43,377 nt of DNA, from positions 1 to 43,377 of the forward strand of contig MEDY01000264.1 of NCBI GenBank assembly GCA_001724265.1. The letters are read 5' to 3'. The translations under genes and the position numbers were made by a program. Source of the DNA: Rhizaria sp. SCN 62-66 (Eukaryota; Rhizaria, unplaced). The notes under the pieces were generated by a model, which worked only from the letters and a program-made list of their open reading frames with translations, was not told the origin of the DNA and searched no databases. Of this stretch, positions 21,156 through 32,298 are shown in pieces (the first letter of the stretch is position 1; the number at the start of each line of letters is the position of its first letter).

Positions 21156-21485
21156 CTGCGGATAAAGCGATAAAAAAAGACAGAACGTACATTTTGAGAA
21201 TGAGAAAATAGATTTCAATGGAAAGCAAGGTTAAAATATCAAATTCAAAACGATAGATCTAACATACGATTTTAGATGTGACAATCCTTGTTGAAAGATT
21301 CGATCCTTGGAGGGCTCGATCGATCGAGCAACTCAGATTCGGACCGCAACTGTGTCACGCTCAAAAGCAGAACTGTTTTTCAAGTGTACAACAAGCAACA
21401 CAAGGTCTTCAAGTGAAGAATAAAAAACTCTGTATTTATCTGGTTAATAATTAAGTGCTAGATATAAATTAATCAGTGCTTGTTT
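21156..21485. other. AT-rich intergenic region upstream of SF3A1
   Basis: 330 bp between the Gln-rich gene and SF3A1. It contains a 16-bp perfect palindrome at 21314-21329 and a possible very short 5' UTR intron (21190-21156, minus strand) with GTACGT donor, T-rich body and CAG acceptor. At 35 nt this would be far shorter than the others here (103-382 bp), so it may be chance. Confidence 0.45.
21314..21329. repeat. 16-bp perfect palindrome GCTCGATCGATCGAGC
   Basis: Self-complementary over all 16 bases, in the AT-rich spacer 160 bp upstream of the SF3A1 ATG. It could be a dimeric transcription-factor site. Function not shown. Confidence 0.5.
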
Positions 21486-24400
21486 TCACTGTGGGCCGTG
21501 GCCCTGTCCCGAGCGCCCATACATCGCGGGGTACTGCATCATATGCATCCCTTGTGGCATCCCCTGTGGCATGCCCGGAGGCATCGTCGCCTGCGCGCTC
21601 GGCGCCATCAGCTGTCCGGGCGTGGAGTACCCCGCGCGTGATCCGAGGGACGGTGCCCCAGACAGGAAAGTCGGCATGCCCCCAGTCGCGGGCTGACCAT
21701 AGCCGTGCGGGACAAACATCTGCTGTTGCACTTGCACTGGCGTCTGCGCACGCTCTTGCTGCACCGCTTGTTGCGCGAGCAGCTCTTGCTGTTGCTGCAG
21801 CATCTGCTCCTGCTGTTGCTGCTGTTGCGCGATCAGAACTTGCTGCTGCTGTATATGCTGCTGCTGGAGCTGCTGCTGCTGCAACTGCTGCTGCTGCTGA
21901 ATCTGCTGCGCAACGAGATATTGCTCAATCAGATTCCCTTGCGCCGCTTCGAGCCCGACGCCTCCGAGCGCCGACGCGCCGTACACGCCATACGGCCCCG
22001 CATTGAGGTCGTCAAGAGCACTGACGTCAGCAAGCCCAACACTGCCGAGCGCGCCGAGTCCCGGGCCGTAGCCCGCCGCTGCCGCTGCGGCGGCTGCGGC
22101 GACGGCGTTCATGTCGACCTGGGGCAAGCCCGAAGCGCTGAGCGGGAGCGAAAGCCCTACGCTCGCGGCAACCTCGGCCGCCACGGCATCCGCAACCGCC
22201 AAACCACCACCTGCGGCAGCGGCGGCTGCGCGCGCGTTGGCGTCCGCGGAGTCTGCGTCGGGGCCGAACTCGCCGCCGTTACCTCCAGAGCCCGCGGCGG
22301 CGGCTGCGGAGGGCAGCGCCGGGTACTCCGACCCCGCGACGCCGAGAGCAGAGACGAGATGCTGTGACATCCCGGGGGGCGCAAGCACACCTTCGCGCTG
22401 CGCCTGGAGCAGCTGCGCCACGGACTGAGCCGCGAGCCCGTCTGCGAGCCGCTGCACGCGCAGGTTCGCGTTGTGCGCCGCCAAGAGCGTCTGCGCAAGC
22501 TGTTGCTGCAGTGCGACGTGCATGGACCCGATGCGCTCGGCGTAAGAAGCGAGGAGCTGCACGAGCTCAGCCGCGCCGGCGACACCGCCCGCGCCATCAC
22601 CGCCGCCACCGAGGCCGAGGCCGTTGTTGTCATGTGCCACGAGTCCGCTGGGCCCGGGGCCGGGGCCGTAGCCACCGCCGAGCATTCCGCCCAGACCGGC
22701 AGCGCTGAGACCGGCGGCGCCAAGTCCACTGGGTGCGCCGAGCCCCCCAGGGCCGCCGAGACTACCGGCGCCAAGGCCGCCGGCGAGCCCTTGCGGCGTG
22801 AGCCCCTGTTGCGGGATTCCTGGCGGCTGGAGCCCGGGCTGCTGCTGCTGTTGTTGTTGTTGCTGCTGCTGCATAAGGTTCGCCAGCGGGAGCCCGCCGG
22901 GCATGTTATGCGGCAACAATCCAGCGGCGGCGCTCTGCATCTGCATGCCGGGCGGCATCAGACTCGGCGATGGGAGCCCGCCGTGCTGCACTCCGGGCGA
23001 CTGCAGTCCATGCGAAGGCAGACTCGCCGCCTGCATGCTGGGCGGCTGCAGACTGACGCTGTGCGACGCCATGCTCGGCGGCTGCAGGCTCGGCGGCTGC
23101 ATACTGCGCGAGGGCAGACTCGGCGGCAGCAGACTCACCGGTGTGCGCGCCTGGCCCTGCGAGTGTGGCAACTGCGGCACGCGCATCACGCCCGGAACGC
23201 GTGGGGTACCCGCGACCGGCTGCGGCTGCGATGGCGGGCCAGAGGGCCAGTTCGCGAACGCCTGAGGCTGCGGCTTCTGTTGCTGTTGCTGTTGATGTTG
23301 TTGTTGCTCTTGCTCTGGCTGTGGTTGCTGAAGCTGTGCAGCGGCATCATTGTCGTTTTTGCCGCCGCCGTCGGCGTCCGCCGCAAGAGGTGGCACATCC
23401 CCATCGTAGTCCGTGTCGCCAGGCTGAGGCTTACGCTCAGGATCGTCGAGTGCGTCGGCCTTCTCAGACGCTCCATTATCGCCTTTAGGACCGTTATTGG
23501 ACGCAGTGTCAGCGTTGGCCGCGTCACCGGCGGCATTGTCGCCGCCCTTGCCGTCATTGTCACCATCGCCGTGGTCTTGATCATGATCTGGCTCTGGACC
23601 CTGCTCTTGGTCGAGATCGAGCCCCACTGCAGGTTTGGGCAGGTCGTCAACTTCACCGTTGCCTTGCTGCCCACGGTCACCCTGCTCACGGTCACCAGAG
23701 GCGACGCTAGCCGCATCAGTCCCAGCAACCTGCGCCTGGCTTGCCGTCAGAGCATCAGCAGCAGCCTCAGCTTGCTTCGCTGCAAGCGCGGCTTCCTGCG
23801 CAGCAGCCTCCCTGGCGCGCGCGATCGCCTCCCGGGCAGCCTCTTTCGCGGCGGTGTCCTTGGCGACCGCGAGCGCAGAAGGTGCGTTGAGCGCCAGCGG
23901 TCCGCCGGGGCCGGACACACCAACGACGGGGGACATAAAGCCGGCGTCGCTGGCTACGCTCGCCATGTACGACAGCGGCGGCCGGGAGCCAACGCCGTTC
24001 GCGCCCGCGTTTCCGTTCGCTGTGGCTGCATTTGTGGCGGAGGAGACGGACGCGGCCGCCAAGGCCGGCGCTGCGGGCGGCAACGCCCCCACACCCCCGA
24101 CGCCGCCGAGGCCCGCATTGCTGCTGAGCGCGAAGCCGCCGGGCGCGGAGCTCGCGCTGGAGCTAGCGCCGGCGCCCGCGAGACTGGGCGGCACGGGGGA
24201 AAACGTCACCGCTGACGCAAACGGAGGCGCGGCGAGCGGCGCAGCGGAGAGGGCCGCAGGGGCCTTGCGTTCACCGATCTTGCGGTAACCGCCGCCGCCG
24301 CCGCTCGCACCCACTGCGACGCTCGCGCTGATGCTGGCGGTGGCGCTTGCGCTGGCGGTGCTGGGTGACGGAGTGCCGAGAGCAGGCTTCGCATTGCCTG

Positions 24401-27400
24401 CGGCGATGTCTGCGGCCGACGGGACTGCGGTGACGGCGGCGGCGGCCCCGGAAGCCTTAGCTGCGGTGGCCGCCGCAGTGCGGGTGAGCCCCGGTGGGAG
24501 CGCGAACGCTGCGCCAGTGCGGCCTGAGGCGAGGACGCCGAACGCGCCCTCCGCGATGCCGCGCTGGGGCATCATGACCGTCGCGGCCGTCTTAAGTGCA
24601 GTGTGAGCGAGCACGGGGGGCGGCGCTTGAGCCGCCGTCGCAGCGGAGACAGCGGCGGCGGCGGGCGGGGACAGCGCGGGCGGGACGACGGCCGCAGGCG
24701 GGATGACCGCGGAGGGCGGTACGATGGCGGGGGCGGGCGGCACGGCGGCCGGGGGCAGCACGGCGGCCGGCGGCGCGGCTGAGACGGTGGCGGCGGAGTG
24801 AAAGCCCGGCGGCGCGAGGGGCAGCGACACCGCGCTGGCGCCGGCGCTGACTGCGCTGCTAGATCTATTGTGTGCGGACAGCGGGCCCGCCGGCAGCTGC
24901 GCGAGGTTTATGCCCGCAGCCGCGCCAGCGCTCGCGGCAGAGCCAGTGCCGGGGCCAGTGCTAGGGCCGGAGGCGGGCGCGGTGGACGCGGAAGCGGCTG
25001 TACTGGAGGCCTGGGGGCTGAAGGCGCTGGGCATCGGTGTAGGCATGAGTGCGGGCACTATGGCGCCGGGAGAAGAAACAGTCGTTGTATGAGGCTGTCC
25101 ACTGCGTCCGTGTCCGTGTCCGTGTCCGTGATGGCCGTGCTTTTGACTGTGGCCGTGTCCATGCCCGTGGTGGCCGTGGCCGTGAGCAACAGAGTGACCG
25201 TGAGCGGCGAGGTGGTGTCCGGACGAGGCGTGCGCGGCCGCCGACCCCGATGAGTGGTGACTGTGAGCTGAGTGACTGTGAGCGGAGTGGCTGTGAGCAA
25301 GTGCACTGTGCGGCGGCATTGGGTCGGCGCCGCCTTCTTCTTCCTCTTCTTCCTCGCCTCCGGGCACCGGCAGTCCGCCCTTGTTCGCACCGCCACTGCC
25401 ATTTCCGCCGCCGAAGCCAACGCCGCCGCCGAAGCTGAGTCCAAGTCCGCCCGGCACGGCCGCCACGCGCGCGGGCGACGGAACCGGCCCTTGTCCCGCC
25501 ACAAACGCGGCCCCCGGCGGCTGCAGCGCTGTCCCGGGCGGCTGTAGCGCGGCGGGCGGCGCGGCGAGCCTTGCGGCCGACAGCGCAGACGCAGGAGCTG
25601 TGCGCGCGGCCGAGACGGCGGCTTGCGTGTGCGCGCGCGGGCGCAAGCGCGGACTGCCCTCCGCTGCTGAGGCGGCGGCTGCTGCTGCTGCTGCTGCTGC
25701 TGCAATGGCGGCGGCGTGTGCGGCGGCGGGGTGCATGATGAGGTCGGAGCCGGAACTGAGGCCCGAGGGCGCGGGGCCAGACTGCATCACGGCCATCGCG
25801 GGCGGGGACAGTGCAACACTCGCGCCGCCGCCGCCGCCACCGCCTGCAGCGTCGAGACCGTGAGCCGGGCTGTCGCTGGCGCCGCCGTCGCCGCCATAGG
25901 GTGCGGTGAGGCCGAGTGTGCCGCTGGCGCTGGTGCTTATGCTCGCGTGCAGCTGCGCTGACTCAGTCGCATCGCCCGTTGCAGCAGCAGCAGCGGCGGC
26001 AGCGTTGGAGGCGGTAGCAGCAGAGGCAGCGGCGGCGGCAATAACGGCAGCGGTCGCGGCAGTCCCGGCGTCGTTGTCGTCACCGCGGCCGTCCTCCGCG
26101 TCCTCAGGTGCATCGCTGGCACTGTCTGCCGCGTGGAGGGCCACCAGAGACGGCGACGCCGCCGGGGACGCCGAGGGCGAGCCCTGGAGCGAGGTTTCAC
26201 CGGACGACGGCTCCGCGAACGTCGCGCGGCGCTGCACCGCGCTGAAGCCACCGCGCTTCGACGCGGAGGAAGCGTCGGTCTCGTGCGCGTGCGCAGCGGA
26301 GAACGGGAGCGAGCCCAGATGGCGCAGCGCCGCCGGGCCGCCGGAGGGAAACGACTGCGCGGCTGATGAGGCTGCGGTGGGCGCGGCGGAAAGCGTGACG
26401 GAGCGGCCGCGCGGGGCGACTGAAGCCAGCGCAGTCGTCGTCGCTGTCGCGGTGGTCACGGCAACGGGCACGATCGGTGTCGCCCGTGGCGCCGCCATCG
26501 CTACACTCCCACTCCCAGTCCCAGTCGCAGAGCCTGTCACCGTTGCGGACTCAGTGCCCCCTGGTGACGGCCCGCTGGTTGAGGGGCCGCCGGTGGGAGC
26601 GAGCGGCGCGGGCGACTCTGACTGCGAAAGCGCCAGCGCCGGCGACGGCGAGTCCGCAGCACCCGCGAGCGCCTGGGCCTGCGAGTGCGGCCGCGACTGC
26701 TGCACGGAGGCGAGGCCGGGCGGTGTGGCGGTCGACCTCGGCAGCGGACTCGGACTCGGACTGCCACCACCAGTGCCAGTTCCAGCGCCCGCGCCCGCGC
26801 CCACAGCTCTTGCGCCACCGAGACCAAGACCCATTGCACCGTTGCCGCTGCCGTGACCGCTGGAGCTGGTGACGAGCGGCGCGTGACCGGGGGGCGCAAA
26901 AGCGAGGCCGTGCGGCGACCCGTGGCTGCTGCTGTAGGCGTGGCCCGGCCGCGGCATCGGTCCCTGCGTTTGCGTCTGACTCGGAGCCTGACTCTGTTGG
27001 AGGTAGGGACCTTGGCTCTGCGTCTGCGCCTGGCTGCGGCCTGCGGTGCCGTTGACAGCGCCACCCGCGGTGTTGTTGTTGCTGGCAGTCGCGGTCAAGA
27101 GCCCCGGCGAGCCCCGCGTAAGCCCTCGGCCCGCGGCCCCGATGCTGTGGAGGCTCGGCGCATGACTGTGGGCCGTGGACGGCGCCGGACTGGAGCCCCC
27201 CAGGCCCATGCCACCGGGCGCTGTGGCGATAAACCCGCTCGGCGCTGGCGCGAGCGACGGCTGCTGCGCTAAAGCAGGCGCGGACACCAGCACAGGCACG
27301 GGCGCTGGCGCAGGCGCTGAGACGAGCGACACCGGGACCGTGCCGTTGGCAACCGCAGCGGCAGCGGCGGCGGCCATGTACGCGGAGGACGACGGGCTCA

Positions 27401-30400
27401 TTGGCGACGCGGGCGGATACCCAGCGGTACCAGGGGTACCGGTGGTGGCGCCAGCTGCGAGGCCGAGCCCCAGCCCCAGACCTAGGCCAGGACTGAGACC
27501 GGAGCCGGAGCCTTGCGCTTGCAGTGCCTGGACCTGCGACTGGGGAGTCTGTGCTTGCGGGTGCGGCGGCGTGAGCGCCTTGGCCGAGGCACCCCCGGGG
27601 GCCGCGGCGGGCGGCGGGAAGTCAAGCCGCCTGGGCGACGCGTCCCCGGTGTCGGCGAACAGCCGCGTCGCCGCCCCGGGCGCGCCCACCAGGGCCGTCG
27701 TGTTGCTGGACAGGGCGAGGGGCGGGAGCGGCGGCGCGCCGGCGGGCGGCAGCGTCGGCGCGGGGGACAGCGACGACGACTGCGGCAGCCCCGACTGCAG
27801 CGGAGACTGCGAGTGCGCGGACTGAGAGAGCAGTGAGTGCGACTGCGGCAGCGCTGGTGACGACTGCGGCGGCGCCGGTGACGACGGGGGCAGGCCCGGC
27901 GACGACGGCGGGAGGCCGGGCGACCCCCGCGACACGCTGCCACTACCGTTGCCGTTGCCGTTGCTGTTGTTGGCGAGTGCGGCGCTGAGGAAGCCCGAGC
28001 CGGCGCTGACAGGGGTGCGCGACAGCGGCTGGCCTCCGCGCCCCCCCGCCAGCGGCGGCGGCTGCAGCGCCGCGTTCAACCCCGAACCCGCGCCTGAGCC
28101 TACGCTGGCCCCCGCAGCCGCCGCCGGCGATGCCCCCAGTCCGAGGCCGAGCGCGGGGATGGGGGGGTGCTGCAGCGCGGCGGCGGGGTGCAGCACGGGC
28201 GAGTGCGCCGCGGACGCCGCGGCCGAGACGGGCGCCGACACTGGGGCGCCGCCGCCGCGCTGGCCCGCGAGCCCATCGCCAGCGCCAGAGCCAGCGATTT
28301 TGACCGCGGCCGAGGGGAGAGCAACCCCCCCTCCGCCGCCGCCGCCGCCCCATCCTGGCCCCCCCGGTCCGCCGGGTCCGGCCGCGCCCCCGGGGACGGC
28401 GACGGAGACCTGGAGCGAGCCCGCGGCCGAGACGGCGTCTGATCCCCCCGACGCCGCCGACGCGGCGGAGGCGGCGGAGGCGCCAGACATGGCGCCGGTG
28501 AGCGGGTGAGGCGACAGCGCGGGGCCAGGCCGCGTCGCTCCGGGGGGAGTGGCCGCCGAGAGCGAGCGCGACGCAGCGACTGAGCCGGGTGCAGACACTG
28601 GCAGAGACGCTGGCACTGGCACTGGCACGGGCGCGGGCGCGGGGGCAGGCGGGACGGGGAGGGCGGGCGCTGCGGGGCTCAGACCGGAGCTGGCGAGCGG
28701 GGGCCGCGAGTGGTACTGTTGCTGCTGTTGCTGCTGCGGCTGGGAAGGTGGGAGAGTGGCGGCCAGAGGCAGCGTGGGCCGCGGCGACGACGACGGCGAG
28801 GGCGCAAGAGACTGCGGTCTCGACAGACCACCCACCGGCCCTGGCCCTGTTGCTGGTGCGACACCGGTCACGGTCACCGAGGCGGCCGCGTTCGCAGGAG
28901 CAGAAGGTCCGCCAGCGCCCGGGATGGCGGAGAAGGGCAGCTAGGCGCCGCTGCCCGCGGACAGCCCCGGCGTGTGGGACGGGGACAGCGACGCGAACAG
29001 CGGTTGCTGCGATGATGATAGCTGCTGCTGCAGCTGCTGCGGCTGCGAGAACTGGGACTGAGACGGCTGGGGCGAGTGGTGCTGCGCGCGGCCATGCGCG
29101 CCCATGCTCACTGGCGCCGGCGGTGGCAGCGACACTGCGGAGGCTTCGCGCGAGATCGCGCGCTGCATTAGCATGGCGGCGGCACCTGTGACCCCGCTGA
29201 CAGAACCCACGGGACCCGCGCCCCCAGACGCGGACAGCGGCGAGCCTGTCGCCGAGGCAGACGCCGCGGACACCGCGTGAAGTGACTGCGCCTGCGTCTG
29301 CAATTGTGAGTGGGAAGGGGACGAACGTACGTCGAAATTGGCCGCGCCGGGCGGCATCGCGCAGGGGGGCAGCACCACGGCTGGCGCCAGCGCAGGCGCC
29401 GGGGGCTCTGCGTCACCGTCGACATCAGCGGCGTTGACGGCGTTCTTGGCTCTGCCAGCCTCGGGCGCGGGCGCAGGCGCGGGTGTGGCGAGGACGCAGC
29501 CAGTCGGCGCACTGGTCGGCTCGGCGGAGGCACGCACTGGTGTCTGCACCTCAGTCTGTGGTTCAGTCTGCGGCCGTGTCTGAAGTGACCGAGTGTGCGT
29601 TTGCTGCTGCGACGCTGCGGCGGCTGGGGCGGCTGCGGCGGCGGCGGTTGCGACAGCGGCGGTGCGGCGGCGCGCCGGCGTGGCCGCGGGCGACAGCGCA
29701 TGCGCTCTACTGATACTCAAATTGGCACTGTCATTGTGACTGATATTGTTGTTATATATGTGTGCAGCCGCGCCGCGGTTTGGCGACTGCGACACCGACG
29801 GCGACGTGTTGAGCATGGGCTGAGCGTCTAGCACGCGCACGGGCTGCTGCGGCGACTGCACCTGCGACTGCGGACGCGGCTGCGCGTGTGTCGGGGGCAG
29901 CACCACCGCGCTCGAGACACTGACGTCGCTAGCGTTGCCGTCGGCGTCGCTGTGTGACTGCGACTGGATTAGCTGCGCCGTCGAGGAAGAGGCGTTCGGG
30001 GCGGCAGCGCGACTGCTGTAGTGGCTTGACTGCATGTAATTCAGCGGCGAGCTGAATGCAGCCAACCGCGCAGACTGAGGCGCGGGCGCAGCGCCGCTCA
30101 TTGCAGTTCCCGCGTTTGCGTTCACGGAGGCAGTCGACTGCGACTGCAGAGGCGCGGGCGAATGCGAGTATGCGGCAAGCGGGGGCGGCATGATGTCAGC
30201 GGGCAGCGTGAAGGTCACGTCGTCGTCGCTGCAGTCGCTGTTGCGGCCGCTGTGGCCGCCGGTGCCAGAGCTTCCTTCGCTGGCCCCGCGCTGGAGCCGC
30301 GGCGCCGCGGGCAGGCGCGGGCCCGCGGAGACGGCGGACATCTTGGGCGTGTGCGCGGCGGAGGACGCGGCGGAGATAATCGACTGCGCGCCCGTGACGG

Positions 30401-30797
30401 AGGCGCCGGGCAGCACTGCGAGGGCGAGGGAGGCGGCCGCGTGGGGCGGTGACGCTGCGGCTGCTGCGGCGTTGGAGGAGACTACAGCAGCGGCCGCGGA
30501 GGCAGACTGCGCAGATAGGAGCGGGAGGGGGTGCGACAGCGCCGAAGGGACAAACATGTTCTCAACAGGCGCGGCGCGAGCGGCGACGACGGGAGACCGG
30601 CCGTCGAGAACGGCGCCTGAGAGCAGCGAGACTGACGGGGACAGTGGGGAGAGCGGTTGCAGCAGGCTGCCGGACGAGGCGACGGTTGGTGCGGACAGAG
30701 ATGTGTCTGATTGGGCCTTAAGTGGCGCCAAGTTGGCGAGCCCATCGCGGGGCGCGTTGAGGGACGCACCCGACGGCGATGACTCACGAGCAGACAT
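21486..30797 (-). CDS. giant Gln/Ser/Pro/Ala-rich low-complexity protein with one in-frame TAG
   Basis: Not recognised. One open frame of 3103 codons if the TAG at residue 619 is sense, ending in TGA. Most of it is low complexity and likely disordered: Ser/Pro/Gln-rich N-terminus, a GQRRATFAEPSS-like phosphorylation-type patch, poly-Ala tracts, and a His-Gly repeat at 25088-25215. An Asp-rich patch follows (about residues 2386-2425), then repeated SLQPPSM-type units and several poly-Gln runs near the C-terminus. One helical island at about 2741-2803 (LVQLLASYAERIGSMHVALQ onward) has coiled-coil-like spacing. The Gln- and Met-rich C-terminus (PPGMPQGMPQGM) resembles prion-like segments of RNA-granule or transcription scaffolds; that role is only a guess. 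The start is the ATG at 30797. Without TAG readthrough it would be 618 aa, followed by an unexplained 7.4-kb open frame. Confidence 0.8.
21723..21912 (-). repeat. CAG/CAA-rich region coding Gln-rich C-terminus
   Basis: Near-continuous Gln codons interrupted by Leu, Ile, Met, His and Glu (QQQLQQQQLQQQHIQQQQ). CAG and CAA are mixed, so it is selected protein composition more than a pure microsatellite. Confidence 0.85.
22837..22872 (-). repeat. poly-Gln run (12 Gln, mixed CAG/CAA)
   Basis: Twelve consecutive Gln codons after LANLM. CAA codons sit in the middle, flanked by CAG, which limits slippage. Confidence 0.85.
22935..23140 (-). repeat. degenerate tandem repeat, unit like SLQPPSM
   Basis: About eight imperfect units of 6-9 residues (LPSRSMQPP, SLQPPSM, SVSLQPPSM, SLPSHGLQSP and so on) built on S-L/M-Q-P-P. 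The DNA repeats GGCTGCAG-type blocks on the plus strand. Confidence 0.7.
25088..25215 (-). repeat. His-Gly dipeptide repeat
   Basis: Codes runs such as HGHGHHGHGHGHSQKHGH. The pattern could bind metal ions such as zinc, nickel or copper, or favour phase separation. Similar tracts occur in the divergent neighbour (41281-41333 and 41996-42068). Confidence 0.8.
28941..28943 (-). other. in-frame TAG codon in the Gln-rich gene, likely sense
   Basis: Context GLSAGSGA-X-LPFSAIPGAGG with both sides in the same frame. The first in-frame ATG downstream is at 28490, about 150 codons later, so the 7.4-kb open frame has no start of its own at its head. Composition is the same on both sides. Confidence 0.8.
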
Positions 30798-32298
30798 TGG
30801 GTTGACGCGCGAGGACGCGATGGCTCAGACCGGCTTCCGACGTGAGGCTGGGTCGATCGAAAAAGAGATGCAGCACACGTAAAGAAACACATGTTTGAAG
30901 GAGGTTAGGATATTATATTATAAATAAATAGTTATCCAGACGGGTTAAGTCGTGAAGCTCATTTACGATGTAGCTGGCGAGAATCACATTCTTAAACGAA
31001 TGCTGCAGCCCGACTCCGAACCACCACAAACCAAAATCGAGGCCTCGTCACAGTACCAACCATCCCAAGCGAGTTATAATGAGATTTTCTCTCTTAATCC
31101 TTTTATTTTCCGAGTAATTTTTGGGTATAACAAAGGTGCAACCTAAAATATTAGCATATCCTTCTGAAGCTTGCTTTAAGCTTGATGCTGACTATGTTTA
31201 GTCTTTGATTTGTTCGAAAGCAACTTTCGTAACCCACGTCGCAGATTGGTGTTCGCTTCATCTCTCAAGGCCCGAACAATTTTACATCTGCACATCTTTG
31301 CGCGAGCATATATACACTGATGTTTTCATGCATTTTTATGACATGGCGCACTCTTAACGCTACCTCTTGAGAGTATCTTGCCGATAGAACTTCTCATTCT
31401 TCAAGTTTCTCAGGTACGTGCAGCCACGGGTGCTTCGCAGTCATAAACAGGTTAGTTCACAGTATACAGGTGACATAAGCGTTTTCACTCTACCTTAATT
31501 CATAATAGGCAATTGGTCACTCTTGTCGTTCCTTCTGAGTCGCGCCTACATCATTCTCCATACCTGCTCGATTGTGCGCTCATTGGTACATTATATCAGT
31601 GCAGCTATGGAGAGTTGCGTTTGTTTCTATGGTGTTATATCTAGGTACAATACATATTATTTTGGATGAGAGTTAAATTACATGCAAATACGTTTGTTTT
31701 CACATCAATAAATAGTTTCTTGTGTGTAAACTATGGAAACGTGTTCGCCAATCATAGCCAGTGCATCAACTAAAAACACAAAGCTTGAGACGCAAATGTA
31801 CAAGGTTGAAGTGCAACAATACACATTATTACATTAATTTGAGTCAAATTCTTTAACTTTCACTACTCTATCCGTAAATTTGAAAGATCAGGTTGGGTTC
31901 AAGTGCGTAACTGTGCCTGAGGAGCAACTAGTGATGAGGATAGGGCTATATCAGACACCAACTTGAATAAATACCACCACAATAATATACAATACACATG
32001 TGATGTTATATTCAAAATTTGCATTCGTTGCGCTGCGACCCGCGTCGTATCAATGTGTTTTGGTCGGCTGTAACGCTTATACTCGTGATCTGACTGGGCG
32101 AACGGAGTCGGAGGAGCAAAAACGGCCAACAAGAGACTAACATGTTCAGTATCTCGATAGAAATTCCGTTAATGAAAGTGCCGACACATATTTCAAAATT
32201 TAGAGTAACTTTGAACGATTATTTATTGTATTATATTTCGCAGCACTCTTTTTAGAACCTGTGCAAACAAGTTTAGTGGAGCAACGCTGTTCCTTCCG
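30798..32298. other. 1.5-kb AT-rich divergent intergenic region
   Basis: Lies between the two giant low-complexity genes and should hold both promoters. Short open frames (for example around 30952-31146 and 31899-32132) look non-coding. A CAG|GTACGT donor at 31413/31414 and a TTTCGCAG acceptor at 32236-32243 could bound an 830-bp 5' UTR intron of the rightward gene. No tRNA or snRNA was recognised. Confidence 0.5.
31414..32243 (+). other. possible 5' UTR intron of the rightward giant gene
   Basis: The donor CAG|GTACGTG matches the local donor pattern and the acceptor TTATATTTCGCAG is pyrimidine/T-rich and 55 bp before the ATG at 32299. No coding test is possible, so this stays tentative. Confidence 0.3.

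Noticed and set aside
21286-21310. tRNA-like B-box (GATTCGATC) in the SF3A1 upstream spacer
   Set aside because: No A-box, acceptor stem or cloverleaf could be drawn around it.
30952-32132. Short open frames in the 1.5-kb divergent spacer
   Set aside because: AT-rich, non-coding composition, no known motif; unlike every real exon in the window.
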